A stretch of DNA of 64,000 bases from Amyelois transitella (GCF_032362555.1 NC_083518.1:5158501-5222500); one strand, 5' to 3'; shown: positions 11,501 to 26,500, counted from the first letter of the stretch. Notes: a model not told the origin generated them from the sequence alone. Numbers and translations: made by a program.

Positions 11501-14500
11501 GCAGAATTATTCTTTATCATAATGTTCAATCTCTAACAACAATGCATCAACAGATCCAAGACATCACGATCGAGGAGACAGATAACAAAGAGACGAAGTC
11601 TGCCAAAGACGCCCTGCTATTATGGTGTCAAATGAAGACGGCCGGCTACAACAATGTGAACGTGCGCAACTTCACGACATCATGGCGCGACGGGTTGGCG
11701 TTTAATGCCATCATACACAAACACAGACCTGACTTGATACAGTTCGAGAAACTGCACAGAAGCAATCCATTACACAATTTGAATAATGCCTTCAATGTTG
11801 CTGAGGACAAACTTGGACTTACCAAGCTGTTGGATGCTGAAGGTGAGATGGTCGTTTTAACTCTAGTGTGCTTATTTTGGGTTTGGTATTTATATTAATA
11901 AAAAAGATACACTTGACGATATCACGTTCATTACATAGTCGCCGGAGTATATTCTTATAAGTTAAATCAAAATCCAAATCATCACTGAAACTTGATAAGA
12001 AGAAGAACATTATAAGGTTCTGTCCAAAATCATACGCTTTTTGATATTAGTAAGTAATTTAATTATCAAGCAATACAAATTGTCCATATTATTATCTCAT
12101 CAATAATAATTTGAATTCCAGACATCGCCGTTGAACATCCCGATGAGAAATCGATCATCACATATGTGGTGACGTACTACCACTACTTCAGCAAGTTGAA
12201 GCAAGAGACGGTCCAGGGCAAGAGAATCGGGAAGGTAGTCGGGATCGCCATGGAGAATGAAAAGATGATGCAAGAATATGAATCTCTTACCAGGTGGGCT
12301 AGTTCGCAATCATAATCATTTATTCCTTGAATATGGTTAATTCCTCAAGTGAAGGAAGTGGGAAAGTACAGTTTATATCAATGTAGTTACATTTATTTAT
12401 GATGCGCTGTATTTTAAGATTTCAATGAAATTTGATAACTTAAAAGCAGAAGCTATTTTCAAGTTGGAATTTTATAGGAACTCACTTTTGTTTTTTTGAA
12501 AATTGATAAATATGGTGGTGGTACCTATGGATAATGTTATTTTTATTTATTTATATTGTATGTACATATGAGATATTATTTTACGAAATAAAATAAAATT
12601 AAAGCATTAAATAGAGAGATCGTTAAAAAGAAAAAATGTGAATATATAAATCCTTTTTTATTTCAGCGATTTGCTGCAATGGATCGAACGCACAATCGAA
12701 GCGCTGGGAGACAGGGCCTTCGCCAACTCCCTGGAAGGCGTCAGGCAGCAACTCATACAGTTCGCCAACTATCGCACCATTGAGAAACCGCCCAAGTAAG
12801 TTTCGTTTTGTTTGGTTCTAGTTATTATTGTGCCTAAATTTCAGTTTTCGGTGGTCGAATGGATAAGATGCCCGAGTAAAATGCGTAAACAGTGCGCTAG
12901 GAGCACAGGTTCAAATTCTACCTTGATAATGTACAGACTTGACTGAGTTGCGTACATTAGTTTGATTGCTAACCAATGCTCTGACGATAAGGAAAATATT
13001 GTGAGGAAACTTGCACATTTAGGCAACTGGATATGTAATCATGATCCAGTCTGGGTTATGTTGCCCCTGCAAAGGTTGCGGAAGTCAGAGGGGAGTGGCT
13101 TCGTGTAAAAACCTGACTCATCTAAACTAGGATCATGATTAAAAAAGGCACCCTGGGCTCCTCTCCAAAGTGGTCAAGATCAAACCGGGACTATAGCCAG
13201 GAGGAAGAAGAGAATATAAGAAAGATTGAAAAGTTGTCATAACCAAAGAGGAGTCATTAACCACATTATGATCATACCTATACTAAAGTAACAAATTCGT
13301 ACAATTCTGGACGTCTTAACGCGCTGTTTGAGAACAATTTTACATAAATTCGGTATTTACTGTCTATTGATAAAATCATATGTTTCCATTTATCCAGGTT
13401 CGTGGAGAAAGGCAACCTGGAGGTGTTGCTATTCACGTTGCAATCTCGAATGCGTGCCGCGAACCAGAAGCCGTACACGCCGAAGGAGGGCCGCATGATA
13501 CACGACATCAACCGCGCCTGGGAACAGCTGGAGAAGGCCGAGCACGGGAGAGAGCTAGCTCTGCGGGAGGAGCTCATCCGGCAGGAGAAGCTGGAGCAGC
13601 TGGCCGCCAGGTGACTGATGATATCGATATACACATCATGAAACACGAAATTAATTATACATACATACATATAATCACGTCTGTATCCCTTGCGGGGTAG
13701 ACATAGCCAACAGTCTTGAAAATACTGATAGGCCACAATCAGCTCATTGGTTTACTGATAGAAAGATAAAGTGACAGGTTGCAAGCCCGTCGCCTAAAAG
13801 GAGAATCACAATTTTGTAAACCTATCCCTTAGTCGCTATTCACGACAACCATGGGAAAGAGATGGAGTGGTCCTATTCTTTTTTCTATTGCTCCCGGGAA
13901 CCACACGGCAATCAATTATTAGTAAATAAATTATTAGATTAATTATATCAATTCTAGCTTTTTCTCGCAGCTGCGCCCGCGTGCATTTAGCGCCACCTAC
14001 AAAAGACTACAGGTTTTTCGTAAATTCCACGGGAACTATAGTTTTCACCAAGATGAAAAGTACCCTATGACTTTTCCACAGACTCTTTAATTGTATAAAC
14101 GCTAAATTTCAAGATCACTCAAACAGATTTTTCAAACCACCGTTCTCATTCTAGATTCAACCGCAAAGCTCAAATGCGCGAGACATGGCTCTCGGAGAAC
14201 CAGCGTTTGGTCAGCCAGGACAACTTTGGCTTCGACCTCGCCGCCGTGGAGGCGGCCGCTAAGAAACACGAGGCGATCGAGACTGATATACTGGCGTATG
14301 AGGAGCGAGTGCAAGCTGTGGTCGGGGTCTGCTCTGAATTGCAAGCTGAAAGGTAATTATTTCAAATTTAAAATTACAAATTTAGAATCATTGTTTCTAT
14401 CAGACATTTTACATAGAGCAAAAAGTGTTTTGAATAATATATAGTTAAATGTTTGTGTTATAAATAAATAAAGATGCCTTTACGGTTATAGAATAATCTT

Positions 14501-17500
14501 CACGAAACCTGCACATTCAGGCAACTGGATGTGTATCCATGATCGATCCAATACAGGTCAGGTCCAATCAGAAAAGATTTGAAATGTTAATGTCTTTTCC
14601 TCATCATCAGATATCACGACATGGAGCGTATGTCAGAGCGGCGGGACAACGTTCTTCGACTTTGGGCTTATCTGCTCGAATTGCTGCGAGCGAGACGCGC
14701 TCGCCTGGAACTGTCGCTGCAGTTACAGCAGAACTTCCAGGTGATTATCTTTTACAACAAACCGATCGTATCATAACATAATTATGACCAAGCCCTAGCA
14801 GTTTAGGGCTGTGCGTTGTCTGTCAGTCAATCACTTACATTTGAAACTTTTAACAACACAAAATCGTGCCTCTTTACCACAAAGCTTAGCAGAAGCTCCA
14901 TATTCCCACGGCTCTTGCAAACTAACGTTAATATCTATCTATAATCGACAGGAAATGCTGTACATCCTCGATTCCATGGAGGAAATTAAGATGCGTCTAC
15001 TGACTGATGACTACGGCAAACATCTGATGGGCGTCGAGGATCTGCTGCAGAAACATGCGCTTGTTGAAGCTGATATTAACGTGCTCGGAGAGAGGGTCAA
15101 GGTATAATCTTTTATATCATTTAAAAAGTCTTATGGAGGCAGAAAATTAAGGTTTTAGATTATGCTTTTCTATTCTGTTCTTATTAGATAAATAGAATAG
15201 TATAGTTCAGCTGTTTATCCGCCCTTTAGGCAATAGGGATGTGGACTGTACTCAAATAAGTATAAAATTTTACCACGAAAAGGTAGTTTCTATAGTAAAA
15301 ATAATAAAAAACACAATATTTTCCTCAATAAATAAGGGATTATTTTTTTATTTAATAAAATGTAATTAAATATTTCACCCTCAAGCCACGTGACAATGAA
15401 CACCAATCAAAATGCGTGATGTCACGAGTTGCAATACAAGAATTTTCGCTGTCAGTTTTGTTGATATTTGGATCATATTCAAAGAGTAAAGTAATACTGT
15501 AATCATATTACCGTGATTTCCGTCGGATTATCTTTTTGTATAATTTTTAAAGGTTTTCCCATAATGGAAAGTGGATATATTAAAGCAGATAGTTCAAATT
15601 TGCCAAGAATTGATTGCTTTACGGTGGCTAATTTCTTCGCAACAAATAGTAACTTCTGCTCTGCTGAATTTAGAAATGTGAAGACATCCATGTAAGTAAT
15701 ATACTCAAGATACATTATTATAGTAATAGTATGTATTTTTAAATTCGAAAAGGTAAATTACCTATAAGGTAAAAATAATATGATTTTGAGGTTACTTTTT
15801 ATATTTTTAACAAATTGTTTCATTTCTTTTTAGTTCCTCGAGGCAGTCATATGGAGACGATGCTGTAGGATATGTCCAACTTCGTCGCGATGCAAAATTG
15901 TGCACTGTCAAGTGCAAAATTTGCCCGGAACATAAAGTTCGTAGTAAACCATATTCAGCCACTATGGTTGTGGACGAAGAAAACGGTGTAATAGTGAGTG
16001 CCCAGTGTCATGATTGTGCTGCTTCTGAAGGAGGTTGCAAACATGCTGTGGCATTCATCATGTGGGTCCACCGCAGAAGTGAGGAACCCTCATGCACTTC
16101 AGTAGAATGCTACTGGAAAAAGTCACGTCTAGCAAAGGTAGGCACAACATTAAAACTTATAACATCAAAGGAGCTCTCTAAAGTGAGTCCACGAAGTTAC
16201 CTGCCAGATCCTGGTGTGTTATCTGAATTTTTAAAAGAGGGAAAGGAAAGAAAAATTAAAAATGTTCAGTTATTTAAACACCAGCCAGATTTCCACCAGG
16301 AAGATGATGTTATAATGTGTTCAATGCACCAACTGTGCTTGAAATATAAGGATGCTGACTGTGAGAGTTTTTTGGAAAATGCCAGTTCCGTAATCTCTAA
16401 AAATACCTTAATGGAAATTGAAAAACTTACTAGAGATCAATCCCAAAATAAATTATGGTTTGAGTTGCGATATGGACGCATAACTGCATCAAAAGCTTAT
16501 TCCGTCAGTAAATGCAAAACCCCTGATGGGAGTTTAATTGCCCAAATTATGGGTGGCAAAACTCCTGATACACCTGCAATGAGCCGTGGGCGAAAATTAG
16601 AAGATGCTGTACGCAAAATTGTAGAGGTTAAACTTGGAGTGAAAATAGAAAAATGTGGTTTAATGATTTCTCGAGAGTATTTGATGATCGCTGGTTCACC
16701 AGATGGTATAAGTGATGAATTTGTCATCGAAATTAAGTGCCCAACAAGTGCTAGTAATTATAAGAACTATGTCCAGGGAGAACAACCTACAAAAATATAT
16801 TATGCACAAGTGCAGTTGCAAATGTTTTTGTCACACAAGAAAAAAAGTTATTTTTGTATAGCGGATAGTAACTTTGAAAGTAATGAAAATGTGAATATAA
16901 TTTGTGTTCACTTGGATTCTGAATATGTTAATAATTTATTAGTTCAACTTTCAGCATTTTGGAAAGAGTATGTCTACCCATTGTTGAATAAAAGTGTAAA
17001 ATAAAAATGTTTTATTTTCCATTAACTATGTTTTATTTTTAAACAGCTTTTCTTATATTTAAAATGATAGTTACTGTTATCACTTATCAAATACACATAT
17101 AGACATCATAACCTAACCGACAGATGTCTCAAAACAACTGCATTGTAATTGGTCCAACCATGTGGGAAGTATGGTGCAACATGCAGACACACAGGTAGAC
17201 GTGTCACACTTATAACACTTTTTTTGGGTCAAGGGTTAACACATTACATAGTAAAACTTATGCCTAGATTTCTATCCTATTAAGTATATCAATTATTGTC
17301 AAATTTAACAAGATCTTTATTTAATGACTGAGTCCTGTAAATTAATCAAAGCACAAGCTATTATAATTACTTCATCTAGTATCTTTATTAAATAGTTATT
17401 AATGCAAGCATGAGGTTTTAACATGGCAAACTCTCTCAAGCGTCGTATAACCCTCTCAATATGTATTCGCAAACTGGCAATTTGCTTAGTCTGGCGAGCT

Positions 17501-20500
17501 TCTTCCTTGGATAATTTTGATCCAGTACTAACACTTGGAGGTCGAACTAAATGAAGACTTGCTTGGAGTACCATCTGCTCTATATGCTTGAAACCCCTAT
17601 CTGCCAGGATACATGAACCCTTTTCTAAAGTATTTAAGAAGTTACAAGTCTCTACTACACACACATCACTTGTTCTTCCTCCATATCCAGGTGAGATATA
17701 GTTCACCAACCCATCTGGTGTACTAGATATTAGGTATTTTAAAGTATTTGCCTTTTTATAATCTGACCAAGTTAAAGCTTGATTTACAGCATTTGAGGGC
17801 TTTTGGATTTCAATTTCCAAACAATCAATGATACAACTGACATTGTGGTACTTGTGTCTGAATGCCATGGGTAAACACTGTTTGATTGAATTTGTCTCCA
17901 AATTTACAATAAAAGGACTCATAACACTACAAATTATTGGTATGTTTTTTAGAAATATCTTGCATGCATAAGACACTGACATACCAAACTCATCTGCAAG
18001 TTCTGAAAATTTTGTATCTAATCTAATTTTTTTTAGACATAATAATATATATTTTTCTGGAATATTTGTGTGCTTACTTATAATATTTATTAAATAATAA
18101 CAATTTTTAGGTACCCCAATATAGAACCTTGGCCTTTTCTTAACTTTTTTAATAGTCATTTGTACAATTTCCTCCTCTTCTTGTTTAATAATTTGTTTGT
18201 TTATACTACTATTTTCTGAATATTCATTTAGACTACTATTTTCTGAAGACAACTTTATTTCTTGAGATATTAATGATGATGAGGAGCTTGAATGAGTCAC
18301 AGATGGTGTAAATAATGATGACACGTCACTATCATACTGCTCAACTTCAGAACCAAAGCACAGTTTTTTGGAGATTTTGACAGCACTCGATGAGGACGGC
18401 AGTGCCATTCTATAATTTTTTTGTTTCAACGGAGAGGTTGAAATAGATTTGCTAAGGTTTTTCATTGGTGATAGTGCTATGTTCCTAAACTTTGTTGTAG
18501 TCTGTGTGCTTTTACTTCTAAATTTATGGCTTAGGGACACTTGTATTGATTTATCAGTTGTTATTGGACTACACAATACTGGTGGAAGCATATCTGAAAA
18601 TAAAAGTTTGCTTTAGGTATTTCACAGTTTAGTATATAGGTAAATTCTGACTTTACTAACAGATTATTTTATTTTACACAGTGCTTAAAGATTATACTCT
18701 TTAGGATCTGTTTTTATTTGCAACAAAAAATATATTACTAAGTATATTGTTTACCTGAGCTAGGACCTGGTTGAACCTCAGCCACAGAAATACTTTGTGT
18801 AGAATGAGTCTGTTCTATTTCTCTTTCACATTCTGCTATTGATTCCAATCTTTGCCTTTTGACTGCTAATGGTCTAGTTGTTATGTCTTCGGTTCGTCTT
18901 TTTCTATCGGGTTGACATGCAAACTTTCTTGGCACACAACCTGCTCTCAGTCTGATCTGGGATACAGTGCCCATCAAATGATATTCTGGATAATTCTCCA
19001 TATCATTGGCCAACTATAATGAAAGTACGAAACATTGTTTACTTTATTTCTAACCTAAAAATTCGAGTTTTCATCTTTGAAAACTTGAAAAGAAAAAATA
19101 TTTTAATACAAGTAAATGTAACAAATATAATCAAACTTACGTCAAAATGATCCTCACAGAAATACATTTTACTTTGTGTAGATACAAGTGCCGGATCCCG
19201 ACGGGCTAATTGAAGCCACTTTTTGCGCATCGTTTTTGTACGTGGAACGTGAATAAACAGTTTTTCAGGTGTTTTAATAGTTGTACTTTTACACTGCGGC
19301 ACAGCACAATATTTATAAAATTTTGAATTCATATTATTATGACACAACTACGACAATATTTTGTAACTCGTGACATCACAGCGGCCGTTTGACAGGTATC
19401 CGCGTTTTGGCGCGATATTTTAAATGGAATTTTAAATAATTAATTTTAAAGGAATTACTTGAAATAAAAAAATTATAATAAATAGTTTGGGTTATATTTG
19501 GTACTTATGCATGGTTTTAAACACTTTCCCAAAAATAGTCCACATCCCTATTGATTAAAGTATGTCTGAAGATGGTTAAAAAACTTAAAAGTAACTGTGT
19601 TAATTCTTGGAAAATATTATTATTTCTGCTAAAATTATGTGTGAATTAATACCGTTAGCTCAATTGAAGTATATAATAATCGATAATGGCTGTCGCCATT
19701 CTTCGCACTAGCTATAACAATGACTTATAGTCCATTTTTGTATTTCAATACTAAAAGATCATTAATTTCTTATGATATTGAAAATCGTGTTCCGTTTCAC
19801 CGTCTCAATATGTACTTATTTCCAAACTGAAATTATATTATTTGTTCTGCGATTGGAAGAGTGATTTACAGCTAATATGCGAAATTTTCAAACAGGTGGT
19901 AGTGACACAATCGCAGCGGTTCCTAGTGAAGGAAGAAGGAGATTACCGTCCCTGCGACCCCGCCATCACTGTGGAACGCATTCAACAACTGGAGAACGCA
20001 TACGCTGAGTTGGTACACTTAGCCGTGGAACGCAGGTCAGATATGTTTTCATAAATACATAATTTCATGTTGACAACTTGGGATAAAAGTTTCTTAATAC
20101 GATGTTCATCGTTGTACAGTGAGACAAATTCCATTATTATTAAGTGAACTCGAATTCCGTACTTGGAGGATAAACATTCTGCTTCCACTTATTTCTACAT
20201 TTTCTTTATGTACAATCACCTGCAAAAATAGCAAATGTTCCTCAATTTATGCACTTCACACACACACACCTCAATATGTGCTGTACATACATACATATAT
20301 ACATATGATCACGTCTATATCCCTTGCGGGGTAGACAGAGCCAACAGTCTTGAAAAGACTGAATGGCCACGTTCAGCTATTTGGCTCAATGATAGAACCG
20401 AGATTCAAATAGTGACAGGTTGCTAGCCCATCGCCTAAAAGAGGAATCCTAAGTTTATAAGCCTATCCCTTAGTCGCCTTTTACGACATCCATGGGAAAG

Positions 20501-23500
20501 AGATGGAGTGGTCCTATTCTTTTTTGTAATAGTGCCGGGAACCACACGGCACTGTGCTGTACAAACAAACATAAATCACGTTTGAGTTCTTTTTTTAATT
20601 TCTTGTTTCTCCTGTCATTACTGACCAAAATATTTTTATTATACACACAGGAAGCGTCTTGAAGACAGCCGCAAGCTGTGGCAGTTCTACTGGGACATGG
20701 CAGACGAAGAGAACTGGATCAAGGAGAAGGAGCAGATCGTCTCCGTGGATGACATCGGCCATGATCTCACTACTGGTGAGTTTGAACGTGTTGAAGGCAT
20801 CTCTAGACCTTGCAGTCAAAAATCTCATTCAGAAGAAGATCTGGAGGAAGTGAATTGTCGCGTGATGACAATTTGTTCTCAGGCAATAAGCTGCTCTAAC
20901 CAATTTGATAACGTTTATGTCGTGCTGTTTAGAACATATTGAGCTTGAATACTTCTCTAGTAGTTATTAGGGATAAACAGTACTTGAATAACAGTCAAAA
21001 CTGCAAATGACATATTCATCTCATATTTGTGACGGTATGATTGTTCCAGTGTACCTGCTGATCTCCAAGCACAAGGCTCTGGAGGCCGACGTGAGCGCGC
21101 ACGAGCCGCAGCTGATGAGCGTGGCGGCCGTCGGCGACGAGCTCATCTCACAGGGGCACTTCGGGGCTGATAGGATACAGGTATACTACTGTAATCATGA
21201 AACTTTTGAGCGAATGTTGAGTACAACACAAGACGTAATAAGTACCAAATAAAGTTCTCGTTTTTGTAAGTAGACCTTTTTGATTCTTTTAAAGTCTTTT
21301 AGTCAAAAAAAACCAGTTTTGTTTGAACTCCTTTTTGTCCTTTCCTTTTGTTTTAGAAAATTAATGTTTCGTTTGTAATTAAGGATTCGCTCCCTTAGAA
21401 ATTTCCAGAAAAACAATAGCCTTTGTTGCTCCTGAAGGTTTATTCCTTAATGCCAAAATCATCATGATCTAATTGTTCCAATTGTTTTTATTATTATTCA
21501 TTACAATTTAAAATACAAGTCTTTTATGTGCGGATTAATTTACTAAAACTTGTTTGCGAACAGGAGCGCCTCCGCGACATCCTGTCGCAGTGGAACCACC
21601 TGCTGGACCTGGTGTCGCTCAGGAAGAACAGGCTGGACGCGGCCGTGCGTTACCACCAGTTGTTCGCCGACGCTGACGACATAGACAACTGGATGTTAGA
21701 CACGCTCAGGTGAGATAAATATATACATATAAATAAATGAAAAATACAAACGAATAGCTCTAGCTTGCTTGTATGATATGAAGCTTTTCCATTTGTAAAA
21801 TGAAGAACTAAAGTGTGGACGTTTCATTTTTTATTATGATCTGTAAATCAATGTCTAAAGTTGATCGAAGCCTTGAATATCATACCATTTTGCCTTATCT
21901 GGATTCAAAGTCATGGGCGCAGATAGGACGCAACCGGGATAAACGTTACGATAATAACGCTTTACTGCGTGTTTATTACTCAACGTCACAGAACAAATTG
22001 AACTATTTTTTTAATTTTTGTTCATGCTGTATCATTTTTTCTTATATTTATTTTATGTGTAGATTGGTGTCATCTGAAGATACCGGAGTTGACGAGTCCC
22101 AGGTGCAGAGCTTGCTGAAGAAACACAAGGATGTCACTGACGAGCTCAAGAACTACGCCAACATCATCCAACAGCTCAAACAACAGGTATGAATTAATGT
22201 AATTTTATTCAAGATTTTCTTCAAAATCCTATTCGAAATTTACCGTTGATGTCCATTTTTTGATAAAGAGGAAATAAGACTATTGTAGTGATTGATATTG
22301 TCTCCTGACCTGACATGTAAAACAAATAAATAAACTTTAAAATTATTTTGACTTTTTCATAAGTATAGTTGATATTATTGAGTTTCTTGATTGAATTGAA
22401 GAACTAGTGGATTGATTTAAAGCATAGCACAAGCACCGAATAAATATATTTTACCGGTAATGGATAACAAAGTGTCACCTTTGATAGCATTTTTATAGCA
22501 TGAAACAGTGCGATACCAATATTTATTCAACTCTTCAATAACTCATCACCTTATTTTTACCCAGGCAAGCGAGCTCAGCCCAGAAGACGCCAACAGCACC
22601 GAGGTCCGGGAACGCCTGGCCGCCATGGACGCCCGCCACGGGGAGCTCGCGGAACTGGCCAGACTTCGCAAGCAAAGACTTTTGGACGCGCTCTCCTTGT
22701 TCAAACTCCTGGCAGAAGCAGACGCGGCTGATCAGTGGATCGCAGAGAAGGACAGGATGTTGGATACCATGCTGCCGCCTAAAGATATTGATGATGTTGA
22801 GATCATGAAGCATAGGTAAGTCTTCAGATAATCTACTTACTACTTGTGGGCAAGTAAAGATTTCGACGCGGCTTATCAGTGGGTTGCAAAGAAAGATAGG
22901 ATTTTGGATACCAATGCTGCTACCTAAGAATTTGATGATGTTGAGATCATGGGGCATGGATACGTATTTCAATATCAGTCACAATAGTTGATTAAGTTCG
23001 TGACACAACGGCTTCTAGACACAGATATAACCAGTCGTCTAAATTTATCTCCAAAATTACGCTGTGTGACGAGTGCTCAATCAATACTTCTCTCAGGGAA
23101 TGTGTGGGGTACACAGAATCATCAGACATTTATTTTAGGAGAGAAAGACGATAAATTAACAATTTTAGACTATTTTGTTCTGATTGTAAGACAGACTCAG
23201 TATGGCACTTTTTGGCAAATTTTGAGGTCGTCTGTGCTTCGGAAGGCACGTTCAAAATCGCGGCACACGTTATCAAGTAAACTAAATGTTGGATATTTAC
23301 AATATTAATTCCAGATACGACGGCTTCGACAAGGAGATGAACGCGAACGCTTCCCGCGTGGCGGTGGTGAACCAGCTGGCGCGCCAGCTCATCCACGTGG
23401 AGCACCCGCAGGCGCCCGCCATCCAGGAGCGCCAGGCGCGCCTCAACCACGCCTGGAGCACGCTGCGGGACAAGGTCAGGGCTTACATCAATGGGGTTTA

Positions 23501-26500
23501 TAAAGTACTTTACTCTATAAATGTTAATTGAAAATAAAAAATATGAGTCATTTTGCAGCATGTAATATTTAGTGAAATACATACGTATTTCAATACGTTA
23601 TCTCTGTCATCATTAAACATTGCCAGTGGGCAATGTTTAATGATGACAGAGTAAACGTAGGAAAACGAAATTTAGAATCTTATCAACAAAGAATTCACCA
23701 AATCAATGGGACTTTATGCAAAACGTTCAAATACAGTTAGCTAAAATGTTGTTTTTATAAACAGGCGGAACAAAAGAAGGACGAGCTGAAGTCCGCCCAA
23801 GGCGTGCAGACATTCCACATCGAGTGCCGCGAGACCGTCTCCTGGATCGAGGACAAGAAGAGGATCCTGCAACAGACCGGAGATTTGGAGATGGATCTCA
23901 ACGGTAACTTATTAATCAATCAATAAAAAAGGCCCTATATTCAGTTATATAGGGCCTTTTTTAGTATAGTTAGTATCATTATATACCAAACTTATTAGCC
24001 TCAATTCTATTTTAATTTCCTCAACATGTTGGCTGTTTGGCATTCATCATTATTTTGCACTGATTTCTAGAATGATATTAAGTATGTAGCGTATGCTTTC
24101 TTTTCTAAAATACCTATCTCTTATTATTTCCTACAGGTGTGATGACCTTACAACGCCGCCTGTCGGGCATGGAGCGCGACTTGGCCGCCATTCAAGCTCG
24201 CATATCATCCCTTGAGAGTGAAGCCAGCGCCATCGAGAATGAGCATCCAGAGGAAGCGCAACTCATCCGCGATCGCATTGAACTGATCACCGACAACTGG
24301 GAGCAACTCACTCAGATGGTAAGATCTTGATATATAGTCGACTCAAAAAGTACGTTCATTCGAATTAGCTACTTCCCTCCCAAAAAATTACGTTGGTTCC
24401 AAAAAGATTACATTAGGATTGTATTCAAAGGTGCATTCGCTGAAATTCATAATAGCGAAAAGTATTATCATATATCGATTTAAAGTAACCGTAAATGTAC
24501 AATTGATTACTATTTTATTTCTTTATTGAATAGAACACATTCTTCAGCAGCGTACTTATTCTGATGTCAATTTTAGCTCAAAGAACGTGACGCGAAATTA
24601 GAAGAGGCTGGTGACCTTCACCGCTTCCTGCGCTCCGTGGACCACTTCCAGACCTGGCTCACCAAGACTCAGACTGACGTGGCCTCCGAAGGTAACTATT
24701 CGTCAAGATACACAAAACTTCTTAATAACTCAGAAACCTTTTAGAACACAAAAATATAAGTCCACTTAATGACAAAACTCATGAGTAATTGTTACTTAAG
24801 AAATGTATTATTATTCAGTCAGTTCTTATAGATTGTGGTTTTATTTACATCTAGTACAGAACTATGGGAATTGGCGTGAAAAGTGGACCTTATGCTTAAC
24901 AGTTTTATGTATTTGCAATGTGATGAATGATTGTGTATGCCCAAAACTGACACAAATTTCGGCAACTATTTGTAACAGATACACCGTCAAGCTTGGCCGA
25001 GGCGGAGAAACTGTTGTCTCAGCACCAGACCATCAAGGAGGAGATCGACAACTACAAGGACGAATACGCCAAGATGATGGAGTATGGCGAGAAGATCACT
25101 GCGGTATGTTTTTTTTTCTGTTTCTGTTATCTTAATTAAATTTTTGGATACAATGTGTTTTATTATCAAGGTATCTTGATCAAATCGGAGACTAGCAAAA
25201 AGGTCAGGTCAAGAAGAGAACCTGAAACCGATGTGCTTGCATGAAGAGAGTTATGAATGTGGATAATACGAAAGAAGTTTGCAGGGATCATGGTTAATGG
25301 AAGGATGTGGTCTCTGCCCACCCCTCCTCTAATCTCTCCGAAATAAGCGTGATTTATGTATGTATGTAAGTGTTTTATTATGTAAAAATCTGCGGTTCTT
25401 AGAGAAAAAGTTGTCATTTATACGAAAGATTTTCAGTAGTGTTATACCTATCGACTCTATGCGAACAAACGCATAAATAGAGGTGCTCAAGAAGTGAATC
25501 CTTCTACTACAGGAGCCCTCAACCCAGGACGACCCGCAGTACATGTTCCTCCGGGAGCGCCTCAAGGCCCTGCGGGAAGGCTGGGCCGAGCTGCAGCAGA
25601 TGTGGGAGAATCGGCAGCAGCTGCTCGCGCAGAGCCTCGAGCTGCAGCTGCTGCAGCGCGACGCGCGCCAGGCCGAGGTGCTGCTGGCGCACCAGGAGCT
25701 CAGGTGACACGCTGTTGTGCGACCTATACCACGCATAGCCCCCCATAGACCCCATAGCCCTCAGTCCTCACCCGTGGTTCCCTTCAATACACGTTCGTAG
25801 CTGAACTTTGATAACCAGATACGAACATGGATGTTGTTCTAGTTTGATGAATGTTTCCACCTTTAATGTTAACCAAAGTTATAGAGAAAATCAGAATTAT
25901 GCCTGGTCAACGCATATCAACAGAGGCGTCATGGGCGGGCTGAAAAAAAGTCTTCTTGAACAATTTGCATCATTCTATATTGTCGATTGTAATTATAACT
26001 TTTTTGATAACTTTAACAGATTGGCAAAGACCGAGCCACCACAGAACTTGGAACAGGCCGAGAACCTCATCAAAGAACACGAGGCCTTCCTTACGACCAT
26101 GGAGGCCAACGACGACAAGATCAACTCCGTCGTTCAATTCGCCAATCGTTTGGTCGAAGAACGCCACTTCGACGCCGACAAGATCCAACGCAAGGCTGAA
26201 AGCATCGAGGCCAGGCGTAACGCCAATCGGGAAAAAGCTCTGCAACAGATGGAAAAACTTCAAGATCAACTGCAGCTACATCAGTTCTTACAAGATTGCG
26301 ACGAGCTCGGCGAATGGGTACAAGAAAAGAATGTTACAGCCCAAGACGACACCTACCGTTCCGCCAAGACCATTCACTCCAAATGGACTCGTCACCAGGC
26401 ATTCGAGGCTGAAATCGCTGCGAATAAGGAACGCCTATTCGCCGTGCAGAACGCCGCTGAGGAATTGATGAAACAAAAACCGGAATTCGTTGAAATCATC

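Larger units (their letters stand above)
15236..19548. mobile_element. ISL2EU-type (PIF/Harbinger-related) DNA transposon, apparently complete
   Basis: A 4.3-kb element in the intron between beta-spectrin exons 10 and 11. The ends are inverted: GGGATGTGGACT at 15236 and AGTCCACATCCC ending at 19548, each flanked by TA in a wider inverted CAATA/TATTG context. It carries a YqaJ-nuclease gene (+) and a THAP-DDE transposase gene (-), which converge. THAP plus YqaJ is the known pairing of ISL2EU transposons in the PHIS superfamily. All exons are open and all splice sites intact, so it may be autonomous and young. An older deleted relative lies at 7643-8705. Confidence 0.85.

Noticed and set aside
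17317..19332. Domesticated host THAP gene
   Set aside because: Flanking inverted termini and the paired YqaJ gene fit a transposon better. Domestication would need evidence of fixation or selection that I cannot obtain here.
22535..22972. 145-codon minus-strand frame over exon 16 and its relic
   Set aside because: It is the antisense shadow of a coding exon and its duplicate.
23925..23962. Hairpin with a T-run, resembling an intrinsic terminator
   Set aside because: Bacterial-type termination has no role in this nuclear intron. It is one of a set of inverted duplications.
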